From NCBI RefSeq assembly GCF_020179605.1, contig NZ_JAINZO010000004.1, forward strand, positions 17,939 through 81,938: a DNA stretch of 64,000 nt. Direction: 5' to 3'. The position numbers and the translations under genes were made by a program. The notes beneath the pieces are model-generated. The model did not search any database. It had not been told where the DNA came from and saw only the letters and a list, made by a program, of their open reading frames with translations. This document shows positions 17,322 through 26,062 of the stretch, piece by piece (within the stretch, counting starts at the first letter, position 1; each line of letters begins with the position of its first letter). Source of the stretch: Geomonas agri (lineage in GTDB: Bacteria; Desulfobacterota; Desulfuromonadia; Geobacterales; Geobacteraceae).

Positions 17322-17818
17322 AAGCAGTTGGGGTGTTGACGTTGCTGCTCGCCGTGGCCGGTAGCGCACGCGGCGACGGGACCTACTACCCGTACCAGTT
17401 CTACGACGAGTACTACCGGCAGCAAGAGGAGCAGGCGCCCCCCGCGGCGGAGTCGCGGCAAGGCGAGCGCCCGCGGGGGGCGCCGTCAACGGCGCAGCGG
17501 GCGCCGCTGTTTCTGTTCCCGGCGGAACTTGGCTTCGGGGTGGCGGCCGGGCGCGGCGAGGATCTCTTCTACCTCGCCGACAGCTATTTCAAGGTCAGCG
17601 GCGGGGTCTGGTACCGTGCCAGATCCTGGCGCGGACCGTGGCTTCGGGTGCCGCGCGGCAAGCTCCCCCCCGAACTGGGCAAGCGCACGCTTGCTCAGAT
17701 GCGCGTACTGCGCGACCGGGAGTTCCGCCTATTCTGGGAGCAAAAGGGGAGCTACCGGGGACGGGTGTTCCGTCCCGGCACGGAGCCGGCCAAGCCGACG
17801 GTAAAGCGGCCTAACTAG
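17318..17818 (+). CDS. small exported protein of unknown function
   Basis: The 166-residue product begins at ATG 17318 inside the SDR stop region. It has a signal peptide (MKAVGVLTLLLAVAGSARG), a low-complexity Tyr/Gln/Pro region (YYPYQFYDEYYRQQEEQ), and a compact domain with FYLADSYFKVSGGVWYRA and RSWRGPWLRVPRGKLP. The Y-x-x-x-G-x-W-Y-x-A ... G-P-W pattern recurs in exported proteobacterial proteins of unknown role. It ends by overlapping the UGA-extended 3' end of arsS on the other strand. Confidence 0.75.
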   Translation: MKAVGVLTLLLAVAGSARGDGTYYPYQFYDEYYRQQEEQAPPAAESRQGERPRGAPSTAQRAPLFLFPAELGFGVAAGRGEDLFYLADSYFKVSGGVWYRARSWRGPWLRVPRGKLPPELGKRTLAQMRVLRDREFRLFWEQKGSYRGRVFRPGTEPAKPTVKRPN

Positions 17819-17823
17819 GCCAC
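17806..17823 (-). promoter_or_regulatory. candidate bacterial SECIS stem-loop for arsS
   Basis: On the minus strand, 13-30 nt after the in-frame UGA, GUGGCC-UAGUUA-GGCCGC folds into a 6-bp stem (one U-G wobble) with a 6-nt loop containing a G. Bacterial SECIS elements lie in just this position immediately downstream of the UGA and have a short apical stem with a G in the loop. Confidence 0.6.
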
Positions 17824-18792
17824 GATGCTGCCGCCTCAGGTGAACCCCGAACCGACCGTGCAGGCGTAGCAGTGATCGGCGGCGGCGATGGGGGTGCCGG
17901 GTGCGGGGAGTTCGTCAAGATCGGCGATGAAGCGTGCTGCGCCGCCGAGAAAGAGGCCTTGGGCCAAGTGAAAATCGCAGTCGTAGAGCCGCCCGCACCA
18001 ATCCACGGAAAGCTGGCTGCGGCACATGAGCCCGGCCACGGCGCAGGGGTTGAAGCCGGCAGTGAGTTTCTCCAGGTAGTCGTCCAGGTTCCCGGAGCGC
18101 TCGAGGAAACGGCGAAACCGCCCCAGCGGGACGTTGGCGAAGGTGTAGAGGTTATGGAAACTGACGCCGTGCTTGCGGGCCAGGTCGCGCTGGAACTTCT
18201 CCTGGGCCTGGAGCTGAGGCGCCGGCAGAAAGGCGCCGGAGGGGTTGCTGACCAGGTCGAGCTCGAGAGGACTGCCGGGCAGGCCGTAGCCCAATTCGTT
18301 CAACCTCTGCAGCGCCCGGATGCTTTTCTGCCAGACCCCGGCCCCGCGCTGGGCCTCGGTCTGGGCCTGGTTGCCGGCGGGAAGCGAGGCGACCAGCACC
18401 ACCTTCAACTCGCGGTACAGCTGCAACAGCTCCTCGCCCCGCTCCCCCTCCAGCGAGACCAGGTTGGTACGCACGATCAGCCTCCGGGTCTCCGGCGCCA
18501 GTCCCCGTACCAGGTAAGGGAGGTCCGGGACCAGTTCAGGGGCGCCCCCGGTCAAATCGATGCTGTCGAACCGGAAGCGACGGGCGCAGCCGATCACCTC
18601 CGCCATGACCGCCCGTGACATCATCTCGCCGCGGGCCGGCCCCGCCTCGAGATGGCAGTGGCCACAGCTGAGGTCGCATGCCAGCCCCACGTTCACCTGC
18701 AGCGCCGTGGTCCGCTCCCGGGTCAGTGCAAGCCCGTGGCGGGCCAGGCGCTCCCCGAAAGGCTCCCCCCGCCGCTGTTTTGACTCGTCCAT
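17815..18792 (-). CDS. arsS: ArsS-type radical SAM protein, probable selenoprotein (UGA = Sec319)
   Basis: A radical SAM domain begins near residue 31: VGLACDLSCGHCHLEAGP holds the C-x3-C-x2-C cluster ligands. The C-terminal half is Cys-rich (FNPCAVAGLMCRSQLSVDWC, YDCDF, DHCYACTVGSGF). This is the arsenosugar-biosynthesis ArsS family, thought to add a 5'-deoxyadenosyl group to methylated arsenic. The frame meets TGA at 17836-17838 and continues GGSIVA to a TAG. Family members end in HCxxCTxGxGxx[C or U]GG, so the TGA sits exactly where Cys or Sec is expected. A normal caller would stop at 17836 (318 residues). Start ATG 18792. It follows the peroxidase-like gene by 8 nt. No arsM is visible in the window. 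Confidence 0.8.
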
Positions 18793-18800
18793 CCCGTCTC

Positions 18801-19133
18801 CTAAAGCGAAAGTTTCTCGGCGATCTTGCGCATCTGCACGCCGTGCACCAAGGAAGCGCCGCCGCGGATAGCCGTCACCACGTGCAGCGCTTCGGTCATC
18901 TCGCCCAGGTGCGACCCCTTTTCCAGGCAGGCCCTGGTGTAGGCGTCGATGCAGTAGGGGCATTGCACGGTGTGAGCGACGGCAAGCGCGATGAGCGCCT
19001 TTTCCCGCTCGGTCAGCTCCCCCTCGGCGAACACCTCGTTGTAGTAGTCGAAGAACTTGCCGGCGAGTTCCGGCGCATCTTTGCCGATCTCGGCGAAGCT
19101 CCCCAGGTCACGGGGATCGTAGTAGGTCTCCAT
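18801..19133 (-). CDS. carboxymuconolactone-decarboxylase-like protein of the arsS operon
   Basis: The 110-residue protein starts at ATG 19133 behind AAAAGGAG. The AhpD/CMD core is visible: REKALIALAVAHTVQCPYCI (catalytic CPYC), then AYTRACLEKGSHLGEMTEAL. AhpD-like proteins use such a Cys pair for peroxidase or disulphide chemistry. The gene directly precedes arsS and matches the peroxidase-like partner often found beside arsS. A role in handling reactive or thiol-bound arsenic/selenium intermediates is inference. Confidence 0.85.
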   Translation of the reverse strand: METYYDPRDLGSFAEIGKDAPELAGKFFDYYNEVFAEGELTEREKALIALAVAHTVQCPYCIDAYTRACLEKGSHLGEMTEALHVVTAIRGGASLVHGVQMRKIAEKLSL

Positions 19134-19397
19134 CGTGTTCTCCTTTTGCTGTGTGGTACGGTCAGCGCGCGCCAGCATACCGGAAAAAGCCGCCGGGGGT
19201 AAAGAGGGAAAGGCGGCTTTCACTCATTAGATCAACGGGGAACGGGAGAACGGACGAGGCCCGTGCGGCGTCGGCGGCGCGGCGGCAACTCCAACGTGAA
19301 CGCTGCCACCACCTCAGTTTCATGAAAAAGTCGCTTGAAATGGGGCAAGCTGTCATTATACTTGTGCCGAATCGACAGACAACAGCAGGGAGGATGC

Positions 19398-19817
19398 ATG
19401 GAGAACGAGGGGAGGAGGAAGTTTCTCGGGGTCTGCGTGGCCGGAGCCACGGCCGCCGCTGCGGTCGCCGCGGGGTACCCGGTTTTCCGCTACCTGGCGC
19501 CCAGGTCGGGCCAGGGGGGGGCTGCCAAGCTGGTGATACCGGCGGGGGAGCTCAAGGAAGGGGATGCCAAGTTTTTCGAGTTCGCCGGTTCCTCGGCGGT
19601 ACTTATCAAGACCAAGAGCGGCGAGTTGGTCGCACTCTCAGCGGTCTGCACCCACCTAGGCTGCATCGTGCAGTGGGTCAAGGAGAAGCAGCAGTTCCAG
19701 TGTCCCTGCCACGGCGGCCAGTTCTCCACCGACGGTACGGTGCTGGGGGGCCCCCCGCCGCGTCCGCTCGCCAAGATTCCGCTCACCGTCACCGAAGGCA
19801 ACATCACCATCGGCTAA
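19398..19817 (+). CDS. Rieske [2Fe-2S] protein of a bc-type complex
   Basis: The 139-residue protein starts at ATG 19398 (CAGGGAGG upstream) with MENEGRRKFLGVCVAG, a twin-arginine-like signal anchor and membrane helix. The Rieske cluster motifs are CTHLGC and CPCHGG, each giving one Cys and one His to the [2Fe-2S] centre. The proline loop GGPPPRPL follows. With the cytochrome b (22 nt downstream) it forms the quinol-oxidising core in the inner membrane, passing electrons to the c-type cytochrome encoded third. Confidence 0.92.
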   Translation: MENEGRRKFLGVCVAGATAAAAVAAGYPVFRYLAPRSGQGGAAKLVIPAGELKEGDAKFFEFAGSSAVLIKTKSGELVALSAVCTHLGCIVQWVKEKQQFQCPCHGGQFSTDGTVLGGPPPRPLAKIPLTVTEGNITIG

Positions 19818-19839
19818 CCGTCCAGGGAGGCAAACGCCC

Positions 19840-20937
19840 ATGCTAAAGAGGCTGTACCGCTGGCTCGACCTGCGCATCGGGGTCGGCGAGATCGTGGAGA
19901 AGGAGCTGACCGGCTACCTGCTGCCGCGCAATATCAATGAGTGGTATTCACTGGGAAGCGTGCTCCTGGTCATCTTCGCACTGCAGGTGATCACCGGCAT
20001 GCTGCTCATGATCTACTATGTCCCCGACGCCGACAAGGCCTTCAAGAGCGTCACCTTCATCATGAACGAGGTACCCTTCGGCTGGCTGATCCGCCTGTGC
20101 CACGCGGTGGGCTCCAACATGATGGTGGCGGTGCTTATCCTGCACATGCTCTCTACCCTGCTCATGGGGAGCTACAAGGCGCCGCGCGAGCTGAACTGGG
20201 TGACCGGTTTCACGCTGCTCGCCCTGGTGCAGGGGATCTCGCTCACCGGCTACCTGGCCCCCTGGAGCCAGCTCTCCTTCTGGGCCACCACGGTTGCCAC
20301 CAACAGCGCCAGCGCCGTCCCGGTTGTGGGGCCGTACCTGGTGGAGTTTCTGCGCGGCGGCAAGCTGGTCGGCCCGCCCACCCTGGGACGCTTCTTCGCC
20401 CTGCATGCCGCAGTGCTCCCCGTGGTGATTGCGGCCTTGATCGGGGCGCACCTGTTCCTGTTAAAGCGTACCGGCATCTCGGCGCCCCCCTTCGGCCGGG
20501 AGGGAACCGCCAACCCCTTCGAGGCCCAACAGTACCACTACCAGGGGCACCCGGGGGGGATCCCCTTCTTCCCCAACTACGCGCTCCAGGACCTGAGCTC
20601 GATCTCCATCTACTTCGCCATCTTCCTGGCCGTGGTCTTCTTCTGGCCGGGCATGCCGTTCACCCCGGACGCTTTCGTGCCCGCCGACCCCTTCAAGACG
20701 CCGGCGCACATAAAGCCGGAATGGTACTTTCTGGCCAACTACCAGACCCTGAAGATCTTCCCGAGCGAGCTTTTGGGGCTCTCGGTGCAGGCGGCGGCAA
20801 TGACCTTCCTGGCGCTGCTCCCCTTTATCGACCGTTCCCCGGAACGGCATCCACTGAAGCGGCCGGTATTCCTGACCCTGGTGATAGCGGGCATCCTGCT
20901 CTGGATCGCTCTTAGCGTATGGGGGCACCTGTCATGA
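19840..20937 (+). CDS. cytochrome b (fused b6 / subunit IV type)
   Basis: The 365-residue membrane protein has N- and C-terminal cytochrome b domains in one chain. Haem ligands are visible as His pairs: RLCHAVGSNMMVAVLILHML in one helix and FFALHAAVLPVVIAALIGAH in another. The Qo-site motif PEWY occurs in HIKPEWYFLANY. Around eight helices are predicted. It oxidises menaquinol, bifurcating electrons to the Rieske protein and the b haems. It overlaps the cytochrome c gene by 4 nt. Confidence 0.93.
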   Translation: MLKRLYRWLDLRIGVGEIVEKELTGYLLPRNINEWYSLGSVLLVIFALQVITGMLLMIYYVPDADKAFKSVTFIMNEVPFGWLIRLCHAVGSNMMVAVLILHMLSTLLMGSYKAPRELNWVTGFTLLALVQGISLTGYLAPWSQLSFWATTVATNSASAVPVVGPYLVEFLRGGKLVGPPTLGRFFALHAAVLPVVIAALIGAHLFLLKRTGISAPPFGREGTANPFEAQQYHYQGHPGGIPFFPNYALQDLSSISIYFAIFLAVVFFWPGMPFTPDAFVPADPFKTPAHIKPEWYFLANYQTLKIFPSELLGLSVQAAAMTFLALLPFIDRSPERHPLKRPVFLTLVIAGILLWIALSVWGHLS

Positions 20938-21734
20938 TTCGCAAAAACACCCTGGCCATCCTGCTCCTTGCCTCGCTCGCCTTGGTAAATCCGGTCCAGT
21001 CCGCCCCGGCAGATCAGCCGGAGACGGTCTGCATCCAGTGCCACGGCACCCTGCCTGACCGGCTCGGGGCGCCGGTGAACCTGTGGCGCAGCAGCATCCA
21101 CGCCGAGAACGGCATCTCCTGCAACAGCTGTCACGGCGGCGACCCCAAAGACGCGGCCAACGCCATGACACCGCAACGCGGCTTCCTCGGCGCTCCCAAG
21201 GAGAAGGACATACCCGCCTTCTGCGGTCGCTGCCATCCCGGCGTCTACAAGGATTACCTCTCCAGCGCCCACGGCAGGGCGCTTGGCGCCGGCGGTCCCA
21301 CCTGCGTGACCTGCCACAGCAATCACCAGGTGGTGAAGGCGTCCCTGGCCCTCATCAACGAGAAGAGCTGCACCCGCTGTCACAGCTTCGACAGAGCCCG
21401 CGCCATCCGCGACGCCATGCAGCAGACCGAAGGGTATATCGACAACATCTCGCGCCGGATTGCAGAATACCAAGTGAGCGGCGTGGACACCGAAAAGATG
21501 GGCAAGTCCCTGTTCGCGGTGCGAAACCGCTTCCACACGCTGTTCCACGACGTGGACGTGGCCCGGGTCAAGGCGGAGTCGGCGTCTATCAACCAGGAGT
21601 TGGGGAAACTGGATGCGACCCTCAAGCAGATCGAGCAGTCGCACGAGAAGAGGCGTGTTGCGGGAGGGATCGCGGTCGGCTTCATGGTCCTGCTCGCGAT
21701 CCTGTTTCACCTGATGAAGAAGAGCTACGACTAG
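20934..21734 (+). CDS. five-haem membrane cytochrome c of the bc complex
   Basis: The 266-residue protein starts at ATG 20934, overlapping the cytochrome b stop. After a signal peptide (cleavage after VQSA) there are five haem-c motifs: CIQCH, CNSCH, CGRCH, CVTCH and CTRCH. A helical/coiled region follows (residues 150-235), and then a C-terminal membrane anchor (VAGGIAVGFMVLLAILFHLM). It replaces cytochrome c1 as electron acceptor from the Rieske protein and should relay electrons to periplasmic cytochromes. This Rieske / b / multihaem arrangement is typical of Geobacter menaquinol oxidoreductases. Stop codons of this gene and the next overlap tail to tail. Confidence 0.9.
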   Translation: MIRKNTLAILLLASLALVNPVQSAPADQPETVCIQCHGTLPDRLGAPVNLWRSSIHAENGISCNSCHGGDPKDAANAMTPQRGFLGAPKEKDIPAFCGRCHPGVYKDYLSSAHGRALGAGGPTCVTCHSNHQVVKASLALINEKSCTRCHSFDRARAIRDAMQQTEGYIDNISRRIAEYQVSGVDTEKMGKSLFAVRNRFHTLFHDVDVARVKAESASINQELGKLDATLKQIEQSHEKRRVAGGIAVGFMVLLAILFHLMKKSYD

Positions 21735-22231
21735 AGTTTTTTGAGTCCGAAGAGGAACTTCTGGTACTGGACCTGGCCGTTGTGGGTGAGCGGCTGGGTG
21801 ATCCGGGCCAGGGGTTCCGCTGCCGGGGGGCCGTAGAGGACGCCGGGGGGGACGTTTTTCGTGACGACGCTCCCCGCCACGACCACGGCCCCCTCGCCTA
21901 TGGTGACCCCGTGCAGGATGGTACAGTTGGGACCTATGAAAACGTCATTACCAATGACCACCCCGGCCTTGGCATCCTCAGGGGAGCGATCCCCCAGGTA
22001 GAAGTGAGCAAAGAGGATGCAGCGCAGCCCGATGGTGACATTGTCGCCAATCACAATCTTTTCCGGGTGCTGGTCGTCCATGTAGACCAACTGGCTGATC
22101 CATACATTTTTCCCCATACACACGCCGCGCACCTTGTGCAACCAGGGACGAAATGAATAGCCGCCGGGAACGACCATCGCGAGCTTCCCCAGAACCCTTT
22201 GCAGAATCCTGCCACTCATCGTCGCGCGCAT
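21731..22231 (-). CDS. left-handed beta-helix acetyltransferase (WcaF/LbH type)
   Basis: The 166-residue product starts at ATG 22231 behind GGGGAAGGG; the open frame continues upstream into the ACP gene. Hexapeptide repeats are clear: GKNVWISQLVYMDDQ, KIVIGDNVTIGLRCILFAHF, VVIGNDVFIGPNCTILHGVT and IGEGAVVVAGSVVTKNVPPG, with the active-site His in LFAHF. These enzymes O- or N-acetylate sugars from acetyl-CoA. It is the last gene of a cluster with ACP, NAD-synthase-like, acyl-CoA ligase and asparagine-synthase-like genes, so it probably decorates a surface glycan or related product. Confidence 0.85.
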   Translation of the reverse strand: MRATMSGRILQRVLGKLAMVVPGGYSFRPWLHKVRGVCMGKNVWISQLVYMDDQHPEKIVIGDNVTIGLRCILFAHFYLGDRSPEDAKAGVVIGNDVFIGPNCTILHGVTIGEGAVVVAGSVVTKNVPPGVLYGPPAAEPLARITQPLTHNGQVQYQKFLFGLKKL

Positions 22232-22241
22232 CGCCCTTCCC

Positions 22242-22514
22242 CTACCCTTCGCTGCCAGCACCGGCAGCATCACCCTGTCGCTTGCCTTCCACGAACGCCG
22301 CTACCCGCTGCACCGAGTCGAGGTTCTCCGGGATCAGTTCATCATCCGCCACCGCGACCTGATAGCGCTCCTGGAGATAGGCTACCAGTTGCAGGATCCC
22401 GGTGGAATCAACGATCCCTTCCCTGATGAAAGAGCTGTCATCAGTGAGCCCACCGGCATCGCCGAAGAGGAAATTTTCCACCACGAAGTTTCTGATCTCA
22501 TCCTTTAGGTTCAT
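22242..22514 (-). CDS. acyl carrier protein
   Basis: The 90-residue acidic protein starts at ATG 22514 behind AAAAGGAGG. FIREGIVDSTGILQLVAYL contains the DS motif whose Ser receives 4'-phosphopantetheine. An Ala/Gly-rich tail (GKRQGDAAGAGSEG) ends it. It is not the housekeeping fatty-acid ACP, because it sits between an NAD-synthase-like gene and an acetyltransferase in a dedicated cluster with an acyl-CoA/AMP ligase, which likely loads it. Confidence 0.88.
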   Translation of the reverse strand: MNLKDEIRNFVVENFLFGDAGGLTDDSSFIREGIVDSTGILQLVAYLQERYQVAVADDELIPENLDSVQRVAAFVEGKRQGDAAGAGSEG

Positions 22515-22537
22515 CTGTCGCCTCCTTTTACTGTCGA

Positions 22538-23527
22538 TCATTCCCACTCCACCTCTTCCACCAAAAGCGGGGGAAGGTGCAGGTAGCGCGTGGTCTTGCG
22601 CTTGGTATCGATGTCCTGGTACACCATCCGCACCTGTTGTGGTTCGAGCTCCAGCACGGCCGCAGTGCTTTCCGCAGGGACGTTGTGATTTCTGGCGTAG
22701 AGACAGAGGTCCATCATCTGGTAGGGGAGTGAGAAGTAGAACTCGTCCTGCCCCTGAGCCAGGGAATAGGTGTCGGTGGTCGGCTTTCTGCTGCGGATCT
22801 CTTCCGGGATCCCCAGGAACTCGGCGAGCTGGTACACCTGGGACTTGTACAGGTGGGCGATAGGCTTGATGTCGGCGGCCCCGTCCCCGAGCTTCACGAA
22901 GAACCCCTGGTCGTACTCCAGGCGATTGGGAGTGCCGGCAACGGCGTAGTTTAGCCGGTCGGCATGGTAGTACTCCAGCATCTTCCTTATGCGCTGTTTG
23001 AAATTGGTCGCAGCCACGATCTCCAGGTAGGGCTGCAGCGGGAGACGCACCGTCGACTGCACCTGCTGGGCGTTTTGCGTGACCAGATAGAAGGAGGTGA
23101 AGCGGGGCGGGTTCGCCACCCCCGAGATGACGATCTTGGACGCCCAGCCGTCGCCGTATTCCGGTACCACCATCCGCACCGCGCTGTCGTATTTCTCGTA
23201 GAACCCCACCGACTGCAGGATATTGGAGATATCCTCGACGATGGTCGCGATGCCCAGGGCGCCGGCGGCCTTGCCGCTCAGCGAAAGCGTCTCCCGCGCG
23301 GAATGCCGTTCCGGCATCTCCAGGCCGATTACCCGCTCCCTTCCCAGCGCTCGCACCGACAGCGCTGCAGTCACGCTGCTGTCGATCCCGCCGGAAAGCG
23401 CCACCACCATACCGCCCCGCTTCACCTGGTTACGCATCAACTCCCTGATCCTGGCGCAGATCCGGTCGGCCTCGAATTGCGGGTCGAGCCGGAGCACCTC
23501 CTGGGAAAATTCTTCCGTCGTCGTCAT
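22538..23527 (-). CDS. nadE: NAD-synthase-like amide-forming ATP pyrophosphatase
   Basis: The 329-residue protein starts at ATG 23527. The N-type PP-loop SGGIDSSVTAALSV is near residue 45, with further NadE-like segments (AGTPNRLEYDQGFFVKLGDG, KSQVYQLAEFLGIPEEI). NadE adenylates nicotinate adenine dinucleotide and amidates it with ammonia. There is no glutaminase domain. Because it lies in a biosynthetic cluster beside an ACP, an AMP ligase and a glutamine-dependent asparagine-synthase-like gene, it may instead amidate a pathway intermediate; the gene symbol reflects fold, not proven role. Confidence 0.75.
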   Translation of the reverse strand: MTTTEEFSQEVLRLDPQFEADRICARIRELMRNQVKRGGMVVALSGGIDSSVTAALSVRALGRERVIGLEMPERHSARETLSLSGKAAGALGIATIVEDISNILQSVGFYEKYDSAVRMVVPEYGDGWASKIVISGVANPPRFTSFYLVTQNAQQVQSTVRLPLQPYLEIVAATNFKQRIRKMLEYYHADRLNYAVAGTPNRLEYDQGFFVKLGDGAADIKPIAHLYKSQVYQLAEFLGIPEEIRSRKPTTDTYSLAQGQDEFYFSLPYQMMDLCLYARNHNVPAESTAAVLELEPQQVRMVYQDIDTKRKTTRYLHLPPLLVEEVEWE

Positions 23528-23611
23528 AAGGCACCTTCTTTCACGCCCCTGCGCCACGGGCCGTGCAGCATGAATTGAACTTCTCTTGGGCAGCCTCCAG
23601 CCTGAGCTTCC

Positions 23612-25156
23612 CTAGCCACACAGGCTCAGGCATGAGGCGCGGTCGATCTTCCCGCTTGGGTACTTGGGTAGCGCCGCGACCAACCGAATCTCCCCCGGGA
23701 CCTTGTGCCTCGGGAGCTTGCCATGGCAAAAGGAGAGTAGGGCCCGATCGCTAGGATTGGCCCCCAGAGGGACCACCAGCGCCACCAGCTTCTTGCCCAA
23801 CAGCGGGTCATCAAGGCCGAGCACTACCACCTCCAGCAACGATCCGCTCGACATGAGCACCTCCTCGACCTCCTGCGGGTCGATCCGGTGCCCCCCCACC
23901 TTAAGCAGGTGGTCCTTTCTCCCAGTGACGTATAGGTAGCCTTCGGCATCACGGTAACCGAGGTCACCGGTGTGGTAGCCGTTGACATCAAGCACCCGTG
24001 CGGTCGCCTCGGGGTCATTCCAGTAGCCGATCATGATGTTGGGGCCCGACGCCACAAGTTCACCGCACTCCCCGTCGGGAACTTCCTCACCGTACGGGTC
24101 CAATACACGGACCGACACGCCCGGGATGGCCCTGCCGATGGAGCCCAGTTTTTCCGGAAGCCGCTCCGGCTCCACGTAGGTGAGCCGCGCCGCCGCCTCG
24201 GTGGCGCCGTACATGATGAAAAGCCTGGTGTGCGGAGGGAGGACCTGCAGCAGCCGTTCCTTGATGTCGCGCGGCATGTGCCCGCCCGCCTGGGTGCAGT
24301 AGCGCAGGTTCGGGAGCCGGTCCCGGAAAGAGGCCAGCGGTGAGCGGTGCAACAGGTAGGCGTAGGTCGAGGGAACCCCGGAGAAACCGGTCACCCCCTC
24401 TTCGGCCATCTGCCTGATCACCGACGCGGTGTAGGCAAAGTTGTTGTTGATCACCACCGTCCCCCCCACGGCCACATGAGTGTTCAGCAGCGACTTGCCC
24501 ATGACGTAAAAGAACGGGAGCACCACCATCTGGATGTCGTTCTCGGTGAGACTCAGGTATTCGGTGATAGAGCGGGTGTTGCTCACAATGTTACGGTGGG
24601 ATAGCATCACCCCCTTGGGCTGTCCAGTGGAGCCCGAGGTGTAGATGATGCTGGCCAGCGCATCCGGCGCAACGGTGCTTCCCCCTTCGGGAAGCTCCTC
24701 CCCCGTAAGCACCTCGTCCCATCCCCATACCACGCCCCCCCCCCCTTGCGCGAAGGAGGCGTCAGCGGCAAGCAGGAAGCGGAACGAAGCGGGTGCCAGG
24801 TGGAACTGCTGCAACAGGTACCCCGCCCCCTGCTCCAAGATAATCCCCGACGGTTGCAGCTCGTCCAGCAGGCGGTTCAGCGTTTCTTGCCCTGTTTCCA
24901 CGTTCAGCGGTACGGCCACAGCTCCGGCTTTCAGCACGCCGTAATAGCTCGCTACGTACTTCACGCCGTTAGTTAACAGGATCACGACCCTGTCGCCGGG
25001 GAGCACGCCCCGCTGAATTAGGAACCCGGCCAGCAGGTTCGCCGCCCGGTTCAGTTGCCGGTAGCTGACCCGCTCGCCGTCGTGGACCAGGGCGACCTTG
25101 TCCGGTCGTGCCGCCGCGCTCGATTCCAGGAAACTATGCACCCTCTGCAGTTCCAT
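23612..25156 (-). CDS. AMP-dependent acyl-CoA/ACP ligase
   Basis: The 514-residue ANL-superfamily enzyme shows the P-loop [12 protein letters not shown] near residue 180, the A5-type motif [12 protein letters not shown]7 [11 protein letters not shown]8 [20 protein letters not shown] and the final Lys motif YPSGKID. These enzymes form an acyl-adenylate and pass it to CoA or a carrier protein. With the ACP 1.1 kb downstream, loading of that ACP is the likely job. It overlaps the 3' end of the asparagine-synthase-like gene by about 20 nt. Confidence 0.9.
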   Translation of the reverse strand: MELQRVHSFLESSAAARPDKVALVHDGERVSYRQLNRAANLLAGFLIQRGVLPGDRVVILLTNGVKYVASYYGVLKAGAVAVPLNVETGQETLNRLLDELQPSGIILEQGAGYLLQQFHLAPASFRFLLAADASFAQGGGGVVWGWDEVLTGEELPEGGSTVAPDALASIIYTSGSTGQPKGVMLSHRNIVSNTRSITEYLSLTENDIQMVVLPFFYVMGKSLLNTHVAVGGTVVINNNFAYTASVIRQMAEEGVTGFSGVPSTYAYLLHRSPLASFRDRLPNLRYCTQAGGHMPRDIKERLLQVLPPHTRLFIMYGATEAAARLTYVEPERLPEKLGSIGRAIPGVSVRVLDPYGEEVPDGECGELVASGPNIMIGYWNDPEATARVLDVNGYHTGDLGYRDAEGYLYVTGRKDHLLKVGGHRIDPQEVEEVLMSSGSLLEVVVLGLDDPLLGKKLVALVVPLGANPSDRALLSFCHGKLPRHKVPGEIRLVAALPKYPSGKIDRASCLSLCG

Positions 25157-26062
25157 GGTCTCTCCCGTCCGCAGGGGGCGTCGCAGATTGCCAGTCCCCC
25201 CCTTTTATCTTCCGCTCGGCACCGTAACGCACCAGGTCCGGGGTCACCTTCCGCACTCCCCTGTAGGAGGCGGATGCCAGGAACTGCCGGTGCAGGATCT
25301 CGGTGGAGAGGACCCCCATCAGGGCCATGTTGGAGAATTCCCCCACCGTCCCCGGCGGGGCCTCGAGCACCCGTTGGTACAGCCGCGCCACCTTTGCGGC
25401 GTCGAAGTACCCGCTCGCCTTCAGGCTCTGCCCGGACAGCAGGTCGTCCACATAGTCGGCGGGCGCGGCCGCAGTGAACAGTGCACTTACCGGCGCCCGG
25501 TACGGATGCTTGCCCCTGCTGGCAATCCGCTGCGGCAGCAGGTCGCGGCACGCCCTGCGCAGTAAGTACTTCTCCTGCAGCCCCCTCATCTTCCACTTGG
25601 CGGGAAGCCGGAAAGCGAAGTCGATCACCCGGTAGTCCAGGAAGGGGTGGCGCATCTCCACCGAGTGCGCCATGGCCACCCGGTCTCCCTGCGAGGAGAG
25701 GAGGAAACCCGCCAGGAAGAGCTCGATTTCCAGCACCTGAGCCCGACACATAAGATCCCTGCCGGCAAAGCTCTCCGGCAGCCAGCGGGCCAGTTCCTCC
25801 CGTGGGTCGTAGCCGGCAAGGCAGCTGCGGTACTCCGGGGACAGAAAGGCGAGGTTACGGATCCCGCCCCCCCAGCGCACAGCGTGGGAAAAGAAGGGGG
25901 CGTCGAGCTGCTCCGGCCTGGCGGCGAAGAACTCTTGCAAGAAGGAGCGTCCCCGCGAGGGATTATTGAAGATGTAGGGGTAGAGACGCTCCAGGAGCCT
26001 GGGCCGCCGGGACGAGTCCGGACGCCGCCCCCAGTAATCCCTGACCTTTGCCTCTTTGAACG
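25134..26062 (-). pseudogene. asparagine-synthase-like protein, 5' part missing at a breakpoint
   Basis: The surviving part (about 310 codons) is the C-terminal synthetase domain: [58 protein letters not shown] and [10 protein letters not shown]. AsnB-type amidotransferases are 550-650 residues with an N-terminal glutaminase. Here the glutaminase and the ATP-binding SGG-D loop are absent. Upstream of about 26062 the frame only reads antisense through cpaF, so the long open frame to 26537 is artificial. It belongs with the ligase/ACP/NadE cluster as the nitrogen-transferring enzyme, and is inactive as it stands. Confidence 0.8.

Noticed and set aside
21083..22156. 357-codon plus-strand frame across the end of the bc operon
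   Set aside because: Runs in the wrong frame through the five-haem cytochrome and then antisense through the acetyltransferase. No start or motif.
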